Virus record (IMG/VR): IMGVR_UViG_3300042392_000853 | Coordinates: 1-64,000 of that record | Origin: a virus | Length of the DNA stretch: 64,000 bases | Strand: one strand, 5' to 3' | Part shown: one piece after another, positions 37,973 through 45,090 of the stretch | Position numbering within the stretch: position 1 is the first letter of the stretch | How the letters are laid out: every line of letters starts with the position of its first letter | Position numbers and translations under genes: made by a program | Notes under the pieces: generated by a model | What the model was told of the DNA's origin: nothing | Seen by the model: only the letters and a program-made list of their open reading frames with translations | The model's database searches: none

Positions 37973-40900
37973 TGCCTATTCGTGCTCAAGCTGCCGACGG
38001 TTCTATCCACGAGTTCCCGGAAGGCACGGCGCCCGAAGTCATAGACCGGGTCATGAAGGCGTACGCGCAAGGCGGCGAGGGTGAAGCCCCGCGTCGCGCC
38101 ACCGGCGACAGGCCGCCCGAGGCCCTGACCGAGACGGCCCCCGGCGAGTTCACCGGGGAGAGCGGCGCACGCTACTCCGAGAAGCCGCGCCAGCCGCAAC
38201 TCGTCGCTGACCTGGAGGACACCAACCGCCTGAGCCCCGAGGGCTTGCCGTCGGTTGAAGACCTGCGCGGCAGCATCTTCCGCAACATCCTCGGCAAGGA
38301 GCCCACGCCGTCACCCAACGCCTTCGGTGCGTTTGCGCAAGGCGCCGGCCTGTCCGCGCTGCCGACCCTCGTTGGTTACGGCGCCATGCGGGGTGGCGCA
38401 GCCCTCGGCGCGCTCGCCGGCCCGGCAGCGCCTATCCTGTCGCCGACGCTGGCCGTCGGGCTCGGAGTGGGTGGCGCGCTGACCACCGCCGAGGCGCAGG
38501 AGCGGGCGCTGGACGCACTGCCCGAGGACGTCAAGGCGCGCTTCGGCCTGTCCGAGGAGCAGATCGCTGCGTCGCGAGAAGCCTACCCCTACACGTTCAA
38601 CTTCGGCCAACTGGCCCCCAGCCTGCTTACGGGGCGCCCGTTCTCCGCAGAGAGCCGTCAGGCCCTGATGAAGGCGGCTCGCGAAGTCAACCCGGCTCTG
38701 GCCGCGCGCCTGTTCGGTAAAGCCGTCGAGGAGGCCGCGCCAACCGCCGCGCTGTCCGCCGGCGCGGGCGCTACGGGGGAGGCCGTCGGCCAGTTCTTCG
38801 ACGGCAACAAGGACCCCGACATCGGCAAGATCGCCCAGTCCGCCCTTGTCAGCGGGCTTACCGGCTACAACCCTCGCAGCGTATCGGCATTGGAGCGCAG
38901 CCTCATCGGCACCCAGCAGCCGACCGCCGTGACCGACGAATTGCAGATGGGGGCCTTGCGCCTCGGAGCCGAGCCCACCCCGCTTGACGTGCTGCCGCGC
39001 GATGTGCTCGGCAACCTCGCGTCCGACGTGGCGCGCGTCAACCCGCAGGCCGGTCGTGAACTGGAGCGCGCCGCCGACCAGCGTGTCCGCCAACTGCCCG
39101 GTGCGCTGTCCACCCTCGCCGAGGGCATCCCCGGCGTGCCGCCCGGAGCCACCGTCACCGGCGTCACGGATGCCGCCGAGGCCGCGCGTCTCGCGCGTCA
39201 AGCCCGCATCACGTCCGGTAAGACGAACATCGTGCGTGGCGCGGAGGCCGAGCAGGAGGCGGCCAAGGCGGCTAAGGCCGAGGCATCCGAGGGTGTGCTC
39301 CCGGAGACCCGCGGCGGGGCGCCTGCCGCCTACACCGAACTGCAAGCCCAGCGCGACGCTGCGCGGTCCAACTTCAAGCGGCTTTACGACGACGCAGAGG
39401 CGGCGGGCGACGTCGCTCTTCCCGCCGATGCAGCGCCCACCGTCGCCGATGAACTGGCGGCCACGGCCAAGTCGTACGCCGGGACCCTTGAAGCGGGCGA
39501 GGCTCCGGCCACTGAGCGCATCGTAGCCAAGGTGACCAGGGCGCTTGAGGAGCGTGGCGGCCTGACCTTCATGGACCTCAACAGCCTGCGCCGCCAGCTT
39601 CAGCCGCTGACCGGTCGCGGGGACACCGACTCCACCGCCGCGCGCGACGTGATCCGCAAGATCGACGAGGTTGAGGACCGACTGTTTGACGCCGGCGCGT
39701 TCGGTGACTCGGACGTCGTTCAGAAGTGGCGGGCCGCCAATCAGGCTCGCCGCGAGTTCGGTCAGAACTGGGAGAACAACGTCTTCGAGCGGATCCTCGC
39801 GGGCCAAGACCCACAGGCCATGACCGTGACGATGTTCGGCACCGCCGCCGGGGCGCCAGTGCGTGGGCCGAACCGCGAGGCGGACATCTCCGCTGTCATG
39901 AGCCGCCTGAGCCCGGAAGCCCGCGCTGCTGTCCAACAGGACGCCATGGACCGGCTGTTCAGCAAGGACGTGGGCAAGCCCACCTTCGGCGCAGCGTTCA
40001 CCAAGTGGGAGCGCGAGAACCCCGAACTGGCCGACATGCTCGTGCCGGAGGAGGGCCGCAACGCCCTGATCCGCGCGCAGGGCGAGATCAAGGCCGCGAC
40101 CGAAGCATCGGAAGCCGCCAAGGCTCGCGGCGCCCGCGCCACCGAGCGCGCGACGACGCTGATGAAGCAGACTGAGGATGCGTTCAAGGCGAGGGTCGAA
40201 CCCGCTTCGCAGGGGCGCAACTTCCTGTCGGAGAGCGCGCTGGACTTCCGCAACGCCGTCGACGGGTGGACGCCCTCTCAGCGTCAGACAGCGAAGGTCG
40301 GCGTGCGTCAGGCCATGCGCGATGCAGTGGCCAAGCCCGACGCCTCGATCCGCCTACTCGTCAACTTGGCCGACAACACCGACGCCCAAGCCAACCTGCG
40401 CGTCCTGCTCGGCAACGCCGAGGCTGACGCCATCATCCTCAAGGCCGTATCCGCGCAGGAGGTCGTCAAGCGCCTCGGTGCGGTCGGGCAGGGCGCCCGC
40501 TCGGGCCTCGGAGCCGCGCCCTCAGAGCCGGACATGATGGACCTCGCGCCCGACATCCTCATCAAGTCCGGGCCTATGGGCGCGAGGGTGGACGCGCAGG
40601 CCAACTTCTTCCAGTCGGCCATGCGCCTGCTGACCGCCAAGGGGCTGTCCAGCGCGGAGGCGCTTCAAGTGTCCCGCGACCTTCTGGACCCGGCGAAAGT
40701 AGACGCGGTGCGCGACCAGCTTGCCAAGCAGATCGGTGAGGGGCCTGCGGACGCCGCTCGTCGCCGGGCACAGGCGTTCTACGGCCCTGTGTCGGAGCGC
40801 CTCGGCATAGCCGCCACGCGCGCCGCCGTGACGCAACGCGAGCCTCCGCCACAGGTCGAAGCGCCTCCGGTGGAAGAGCCCGAAGCGGAAACGCCTGCTC

Positions 40901-41373
40901 CGCCAGCGCTGCCCGTGTCCGTCGAGGGCGAGCGCATCTCGCCGCAGGTGCCGCCCGAAGTCGTGCAGGCGACTGCCGCCCTGACGCCCACACAACTCAA
41001 GGCCCTGGCCATCGTGCTGGAGGCCAGCCCGAACCGCGACGAGATGCGGGCGGTCGGCCATGTGCTGAACAACCGCGCTCGCAACCCGTCCCGCTACGGC
41101 GAGTCCTTGATCGAGATGCTGATGGGCGGCGAGTTCGACGGCTTCAAGACGACGCGCGAGAAGATTGACGAGATGCTCGCCTCTGAGCGTTTCCGCGAGG
41201 CCGAGCAGGTGATGGCCGACATCGACGCGGGCAAGGACCCTGACCCGACGGGCGGCGCCACGCACTTCCTCGCCCCCCGGCTCATGCAGCAGAAAGGCTA
41301 CACGACGCCGGAGTGGGCGAAGCGCGCGGGCAAGCCTATCGGCGAGACCGTATTCTATTCAGAGGTGGACTGA
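37972..41373 (+). CDS. Giant ejection protein with C-terminal SleB-like lysin
   Basis: 1133 aa. Long Ala/Glu-rich helical body typical of podoviral ejection proteins. The last 170 residues are a cell-wall hydrolase of the SleB type: LTPTQLKALAIVLEASPNRDEM with a Glu, VGHVLNNRARNPSRYG, and GKDPDPTGGATHFLAPRLM followed by a C-terminal IGETVFYSEVD. It would locally open peptidoglycan during DNA entry. The 3' end overlaps a small minus-strand gene by 38 bases. Confidence 0.75.
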   Translation: MPIRAQAADGSIHEFPEGTAPEVIDRVMKAYAQGGEGEAPRRATGDRPPEALTETAPGEFTGESGARYSEKPRQPQLVADLEDTNRLSPEGLPSVEDLRGSIFRNILGKEPTPSPNAFGAFAQGAGLSALPTLVGYGAMRGGAALGALAGPAAPILSPTLAVGLGVGGALTTAEAQERALDALPEDVKARFGLSEEQIAASREAYPYTFNFGQLAPSLLTGRPFSAESRQALMKAAREVNPALAARLFGKAVEEAAPTAALSAGAGATGEAVGQFFDGNKDPDIGKIAQSALVSGLTGYNPRSVSALERSLIGTQQPTAVTDELQMGALRLGAEPTPLDVLPRDVLGNLASDVARVNPQAGRELERAADQRVRQLPGALSTLAEGIPGVPPGATVTGVTDAAEAARLARQARITSGKTNIVRGAEAEQEAAKAAKAEASEGVLPETRGGAPAAYTELQAQRDAARSNFKRLYDDAEAAGDVALPADAAPTVADELAATAKSYAGTLEAGEAPATERIVAKVTRALEERGGLTFMDLNSLRRQLQPLTGRGDTDSTAARDVIRKIDEVEDRLFDAGAFGDSDVVQKWRAANQARREFGQNWENNVFERILAGQDPQAMTVTMFGTAAGAPVRGPNREADISAVMSRLSPEARAAVQQDAMDRLFSKDVGKPTFGAAFTKWERENPELADMLVPEEGRNALIRAQGEIKAATEASEAAKARGARATERATTLMKQTEDAFKARVEPASQGRNFLSESALDFRNAVDGWTPSQRQTAKVGVRQAMRDAVAKPDASIRLLVNLADNTDAQANLRVLLGNAEADAIILKAVSAQEVVKRLGAVGQGARSGLGAAPSEPDMMDLAPDILIKSGPMGARVDAQANFFQSAMRLLTAKGLSSAEALQVSRDLLDPAKVDAVRDQLAKQIGEGPADAARRRAQAFYGPVSERLGIAATRAAVTQREPPPQVEAPPVEEPEAETPAPPALPVSVEGERISPQVPPEVVQATAALTPTQLKALAIVLEASPNRDEMRAVGHVLNNRARNPSRYGESLIEMLMGGEFDGFKTTREKIDEMLASERFREAEQVMADIDAGKDPDPTGGATHFLAPRLMQQKGYTTPEWAKRAGKPIGETVFYSEVD

Positions 41374-41479
41374 GTAGCCAGACACCCACGGCGAACAGCG
41401 CCGCGCCGGCAACAAACATCCACGGCGCGAACCAGAGCCCGAGCAGGGCCATCGGCGCCAAAGCCACCTTGTCGTTCAT
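41336..41479 (-). CDS. Small membrane protein overlapping the ejection gene, 47 aa
   Basis: ATG at 41479 overlaps the helicase stop (ATGA) with AGGAG eight bases upstream. One long hydrophobic stretch (about 8-37, MALLGLWFAPWMFVAGAALF) then a basic tail (NRIRSRR). It ends inside the 3' end of the convergent ejection gene. It is the last gene of the minus-strand operon. Function unknown. Confidence 0.55.
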   Translation of the reverse strand: MNDKVALAPMALLGLWFAPWMFVAGAALFAVGVWLLSPPLNRIRSRR

Positions 41480-43731
41480 GTCTCGCTCCTCCGCTTCATA
41501 GCCTCAAGCAGCACGTCCTGCACGCTGCGCTTGTTGACGAGTCGGTCCAGCACCATCGCGTCCACCGTCCCTCGGGCGAGGATGTAGTGGATAAAGACAG
41601 GCCGGTCGTAGCCCGACTGCTTCTGGCGCTGCGGGCCGATCCGCTCGATGATCTGGTCGTGTTCCTCAAGGTTCCAGTTCAGGCCGAAGAACGCGAGGAT
41701 GTTGCCGCCGTCCTGTAGGTTCAGGCCGTGGCCCGCCGACGCCGGGTGCGCGACCAGCACCGGGATGCGACCCGCGTTCCAGTCCACAATCGTCTTGGGG
41801 TTGTCGTCCAGCGGCTTGGCCCCAGGAACCGCAGCGAGGATCCGCGCCAGATCGCTCTTGAAGTTGTAGGCGACCAGCACGGGCATCCCGTTGGCCTCCT
41901 CCACCACGCTCTTGAGCGCGTCGATCTTCTCGTCGTGCACGACGGCCCACGAGCCGTCCTCCTTGTAGACCGCGCCGTTCGACAACTGGAGGCACTTGCT
42001 GGTGCGCACCGCAGCGTTCACGGCCTCCACGCCCTCGCCCTCGATGAGCGCCCACATGTCGCGCTCCATCTCCTCGTAGGTCTTGCGCGCGTCCTTCGGC
42101 AACTCAACCTCGATCACGTTGCGGATCGGCTCGTCGACGTCCAAGCCCTTGACCGTCAGGCACACGTCCTTGAGCCGGTCCTCGATTTCCGCTTGCGCGA
42201 ACTCACGAGGCTGGAGGCTGTAGCCGTCCCAGCCCTTGGTGAACCAGCGCGCCTCGAACGCCGAGAACGTGCGACCCAGCCGCTCGCCGCGGTCAACGAA
42301 CCAGACCTGGCCCCACAGGTCCTTGAGCCCGTTCGGCGCCGGCGTGCCCGTCAGGCCGATGAACCGGCGCGACTTGGTGTGCGCCACCTTGGCCAGTGCC
42401 CGCGCCCGGGAGCCGCCCTGCCGGGTGCGGTATGACTTCAGTTTGGAGCAGTTATGGACGAGGACCCCGTTAGCAAAGTATGTAGGTGCTCCTTCAACCT
42501 CAAGGTTGAATACAGGGACCAAGCCTCCGTGTTCTTGATCCGAAACACGGTCCACCCCAACGACTGTAGCTTCTCGGTCTTCTTCCGATCCCGCGCCATA
42601 CCGAGGTAGGTCCCGTGCGACTGCCCATCCACCTCCAAGCACACCATCCGGCTGGCATCCGCGAAGTCGAGTTTGTAGTGCGACGGATATCCGGCCCCAG
42701 CCCCCTTCAACGACACTATGTGATTCCAGCGGAACCCTTCCGGCAGCAGCGGCGCAATCAGCGCCTCTGTGTTCGTCATGCCAGTCCCGTTGCCGCCCCG
42801 TTTGGCGGGGAACGGCTTGTTCTTCCGGACCTCCGACATCGTCGCCCGATGGGTCTCGGACCATGGCCTTCCATAGTTCCAAGCACGCATACCTTCCTGC
42901 TCGCGCTTCCGCTGAGTGGCCGTCATGTTTCGGCGGCTCAACTCTCGGTGCTCCGGGCGCCCGGAAACCGCCTTCGACCGGCAGCTTGTGGAGCAGTACT
43001 GGGTCTTGCCCAGTCCCGCCTGCGTGTGCGCTCGGCTGCCCCTTCGCAAGAAGGGCGTCTGACAGGTCGGACAGACAATCTCGACCATAGAGCCGCCGAC
43101 CTCCACAAGCCTCTGCGGGTAGCCATCCGGCGTCAGTAAAGAACGGGTGCGTTTTCGTGGCATAGATTTTAACCCCTGAACCTAGGGTCAAACATACCAG
43201 ATTAAAATCGTTTGAAAAGCGCCGATACACCCTGCGGATCCGGCGCGGCCCAACGTGCGTGAGAACCTCCTCGCCCTCAGACAAACTCTCGATAGGGCGG
43301 TCGCCGCCGGGCGTGGCGACCTGCGTCCCCGCGACGAAGCACTCGTCTGCAATCACCGTCTTGAACGGCCAGCCCTCGCCGTAGTGCGCGACAAGCCAAG
43401 GCACGTTGTCGTAGTTGGTGGCGTAGATGTCAGCAGGAAGGCGCAGGGCGGCCTCCCGCTGCTTGGCGGTGCCCAACACCGGCACGACCCTTAGCGCCTG
43501 CGTGTGAGCCCATTTGGCGGCTTCCTGTGGCCATGTGCTGCTCACCACCCGCTTGGGTGCCAACACCAGTGCGGGGAACACCTCCTCGACCGTATCCAGC
43601 GCGCTCAGGGCCGTCAGCACCGTGACCGTCTTGCCCCCGCCCATCGGCATCCACAGGACGCTGCGGCGCAGGTTGTAGAGGTGGTCGAGGGCCTCGCGCT
43701 GGTAGTCGTGCGGCGTGAAGGTGCGGGTCAC
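41476..43731 (-). CDS. SNF2-like helicase with intein
   Basis: 751-aa precursor from GTG 43731, which overlaps the preceding stop. After removal of the 297-residue intein (131-427) the enzyme is 454 aa. Motifs: HDYQREALDHLYNLRRSVLW (Q-motif region), MGGGKT (Walker A), VIADE+CSKLKS (Walker B, split by the intein), GTPAPNGLKDLWGQVW (motif III) and DQIIERIGPQRQKQSGYDRP (motif VI). SNF2-type translocases are part of the phage replication module that also holds VRR-NUC, polymerase, DUF2800 and DUF2815, all present here. Confidence 0.85.
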   Translation of the reverse strand: MTRTFTPHDYQREALDHLYNLRRSVLWMPMGGGKTVTVLTALSALDTVEEVFPALVLAPKRVVSSTWPQEAAKWAHTQALRVVPVLGTAKQREAALRLPADIYATNYDNVPWLVAHYGEGWPFKTVIADECFVAGTQVATPGGDRPIESLSEGEEVLTHVGPRRIRRVYRRFSNDFNLVCLTLGSGVKIYATKTHPFFTDAGWLPAEACGGRRLYGRDCLSDLSDALLAKGQPSAHAGGTGQDPVLLHKLPVEGGFRAPGAPRVEPPKHDGHSAEARAGRYACLELWKAMVRDPSGDDVGGPEEQAVPRQTGRQRDWHDEHRGADCAAAAGRVPLESHSVVEGGWGRISVALQTRLRGCQPDGVLGGGWAVARDLPRYGAGSEEDREATVVGVDRVSDQEHGGLVPVFNLEVEGAPTYFANGVLVHNCSKLKSYRTRQGGSRARALAKVAHTKSRRFIGLTGTPAPNGLKDLWGQVWFVDRGERLGRTFSAFEARWFTKGWDGYSLQPREFAQAEIEDRLKDVCLTVKGLDVDEPIRNVIEVELPKDARKTYEEMERDMWALIEGEGVEAVNAAVRTSKCLQLSNGAVYKEDGSWAVVHDEKIDALKSVVEEANGMPVLVAYNFKSDLARILAAVPGAKPLDDNPKTIVDWNAGRIPVLVAHPASAGHGLNLQDGGNILAFFGLNWNLEEHDQIIERIGPQRQKQSGYDRPVFIHYILARGTVDAMVLDRLVNKRSVQDVLLEAMKRRSET
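42438..43163 (-). CDS. Vsr-like homing endonuclease nested out of frame in the helicase intein
   Basis: 241 aa in a frame different from the helicase. It has an N-terminal zinc knuckle (CPTCQTPF...YCSTSC), a NUMOD3-like segment (SETHRATMSEVRKNKPF) and a Vsr/EDxHD-type nuclease (YKLDFADASRMVCLEVDGQSHG, then DRKKTEKLQSLGWTVFRIKN). ATG 43163 has AGGGG upstream. The start lies in intein block B and the stop lies in the C-extein, 13 bases past the splice junction, so its last 28 residues are read from DNA that also encodes intein blocks F and G. Confidence 0.8.
   Translation of the reverse strand: MPRKRTRSLLTPDGYPQRLVEVGGSMVEIVCPTCQTPFLRRGSRAHTQAGLGKTQYCSTSCRSKAVSGRPEHRELSRRNMTATQRKREQEGMRAWNYGRPWSETHRATMSEVRKNKPFPAKRGGNGTGMTNTEALIAPLLPEGFRWNHIVSLKGAGAGYPSHYKLDFADASRMVCLEVDGQSHGTYLGMARDRKKTEKLQSLGWTVFRIKNTEAWSLYSTLRLKEHLHTLLTGSSSITAPN
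42451..43341 (-). mobile_element. Helicase intein (class 1) carrying a nested endonuclease gene
   Basis: Inserted in Walker B between DE and Cys. It begins CFVAGTQVATPGG, has block B KIYATKTHPFFT, block F VFNLEVEGAPTYFANG and ends VLVHN before Cys+1: a normal Cys1/Asn/Cys+1 intein. The centre of the helicase frame (about 190 residues) is low-complexity and matches no endonuclease, because the endonuclease is in another frame over the same DNA. Confidence 0.85.
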
Positions 43732-44009
43732 ACCAAGTCGCCGCCGAACAGCTTTTCGGCGTCCACCCGGAAGCCGAACCCCCGGCGGTTGAGGACCGAG
43801 CCTTGCGGCACTTTCTGCCGGATGCGATGGATCACGACCGACAGGTGGGTGTGCGACTTGCGCCATACGGACAGCGGCTCAACGTCAAGGCCGATGGCCG
43901 TGGCCAGTTGCGCGTTGCTGACGTAGCCCTCGTGCTCAAGCATGTAGGCCAGCGCCAGCGCCTCTTGGTGCCCGAGTCCGAACATATCGGCCAGTTGCGA
44001 GATGGTCAT
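43728..44009 (-). CDS. OmpR/PhoB-type winged-helix protein, 93 aa
   Basis: A stand-alone DNA-binding domain with no receiver domain. EALALAYMLEHEGYVSNAQLATAI, then HLSVVIHRIRQKVPQG and SVLNRRGFGFRV follow the winged-helix pattern of response-regulator effector domains: the recognition helix with an xVHIxRxRxKx-like segment, then the wing ending in RGxGYxL. The host master regulator CtrA uses the same fold. It is coupled to GcrA (ATGA) and the helicase. Target sites unknown. Confidence 0.6.
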   Translation of the reverse strand: MTISQLADMFGLGHQEALALAYMLEHEGYVSNAQLATAIGLDVEPLSVWRKSHTHLSVVIHRIRQKVPQGSVLNRRGFGFRVDAEKLFGGDLV

Positions 44010-44482
44010 ACGATGTGCCTTCCGTCGGTCTTGAGGCGAGGGGGTTTGGGCGAGGCGGACGGCTCCGTGTTTTTATACATGATGAGCCGGTGCTTCGGGC
44101 AGTAGGAGCGGTGCCCCTCGGTGTCGGCGCAGCAGGAGTAGGTCACGTCGCCATCGACGATAGGGAAGGCGCACTCACCGAACTTGCGCTCGGTCCACGG
44201 ACGCATAAGCGGCTCACCCACAACACGCACCTCCTTCACAGGGAACTTGATGATGTTGACGCGCTTCTCGTCGTGCGCCTTGCGCTCGTTGGGCCGGCGC
44301 ACAATGCGCGGCGGCTCGGCCTTGACGGGAGCGGCTGGCTTCCCGTGTTTTGCACCCATGCGGTGCATCTTGCCGATCACGGCTTTGCGCGTGACGCCGA
44401 GGATCTTGCCGATATCCACGGCGCTCTTGCCCTCGGTCCAGAGGCGGGCGGCGAGGGCGGTGTTCTCGTCCGACCAGCCCAT
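44006..44482 (-). CDS. gcrA: GcrA-like cell-cycle regulator
   Basis: 158 aa. The N-terminus (MGWSDENTALAARLWTEGKSAVDIGKIL, GVTRKAVIGKMHRMG) matches the conserved HTH of GcrA, the alphaproteobacterial sigma-70 co-activator that responds to DNA methylation. The C-terminal part keeps a Cys/His-containing domain (FGECAFPIVDGD...CC...YCPKHRLIMY) similar to the sigma-binding region. A phage copy could redirect host RNA polymerase or act at methylated phage promoters. It is coupled to its neighbour by ATGA. Confidence 0.8.
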   Translation of the reverse strand: MGWSDENTALAARLWTEGKSAVDIGKILGVTRKAVIGKMHRMGAKHGKPAAPVKAEPPRIVRRPNERKAHDEKRVNIIKFPVKEVRVVGEPLMRPWTERKFGECAFPIVDGDVTYSCCADTEGHRSYCPKHRLIMYKNTEPSASPKPPRLKTDGRHIV

Positions 44483-44752
44483 CTATGCCTTGATCCCCAC
44501 GACGGCGAGGTCGTAGCCTGCGTCGCTGTGGCCCCGGCGCCAACCGACGGCGCCGTGGCACCCCTTGGCCGTGGCCATGCGGATCAGCGTGGTCGTCATG
44601 TAGTTGGCGATGCTTTTAGTGGGTTCGCTCTGCATACGAACGGCGAACATGTCGGTGAACGGGCCGCTCAATTCCACGAGGCGAAGTTCCTCACCGAACA
44701 GTCGGTAGAGGGTGTGGATGTCGTCGTCATACATCTCAAAAGGTGGTGTCAT
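44483..44752 (-). CDS. Hypothetical protein, 89 aa
   Basis: Not recognised. Mixed alpha/beta sequence with an acidic start (PPFEMYDDDIHTLYRLFGEEL) and a YDLAVVGIKA C-terminal strand. It starts in ATGA overlap with the VRR-NUC gene and its stop is adjacent to the GcrA ATG. Part of the replication/regulation operon. Confidence 0.6.
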   Translation of the reverse strand: MTPPFEMYDDDIHTLYRLFGEELRLVELSGPFTDMFAVRMQSEPTKSIANYMTTTLIRMATAKGCHGAVGWRRGHSDAGYDLAVVGIKA

Positions 44753-45090
44753 GTTGTCTCCTCTGGCCCACCGTGGGCCGCGCTCTCTGTATCCCTGCTT
44801 GTTAGCTGCCCGTCAAGCGCCAATTCGATGAAGGCGTCCACCTCCTCGCGGGAGGCGACCACCCATACCCAGAAGCCGTCGGCGCGTAGCCGGTCGCCCT
44901 CGACGACCTGGAGCGGGTGCAACCGGCCACCCGCCCGCTTGACCTCCACGAAGTGCAGGTTCGGTCCCGGCCACCAGACCATGCGGTCAGGGGCGCCGCG
45001 CCTGCCGATCCATTGCAGCTTGCGGTGCCGCCCACCCGTCGCCTTGACGCGGGCGATCAGGTAGGCTTCCACCTTGCCTTCGGGGGTCAC
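44749..45090 (-). CDS. VRR-NUC domain nuclease
   Basis: 113 aa from GTG 45090. It matches the virus-type replication-repair nuclease: KVEAYLIARVKATGG at the start, RRGAPDRMVWWPGPNLHFVEVKRAGG with the Asp and Glu-x-Lys catalytic residues, and RLHPLQVVEGDRL. VRR-NUC proteins process branched DNA and regularly sit beside SNF2 helicase and DNA polymerase in phage replication modules. It follows the polymerase stop directly. Confidence 0.85.
   Translation of the reverse strand: MTPEGKVEAYLIARVKATGGRHRKLQWIGRRGAPDRMVWWPGPNLHFVEVKRAGGRLHPLQVVEGDRLRADGFWVWVVASREEVDAFIELALDGQLTSRDTESAAHGGPEETT

Noticed and set aside
41476-43731. Helicase as a frameshifted pseudogene
   Set aside because: Both intein halves and both helicase halves are in one uninterrupted frame, so no frameshift is needed to explain the nested endonuclease.
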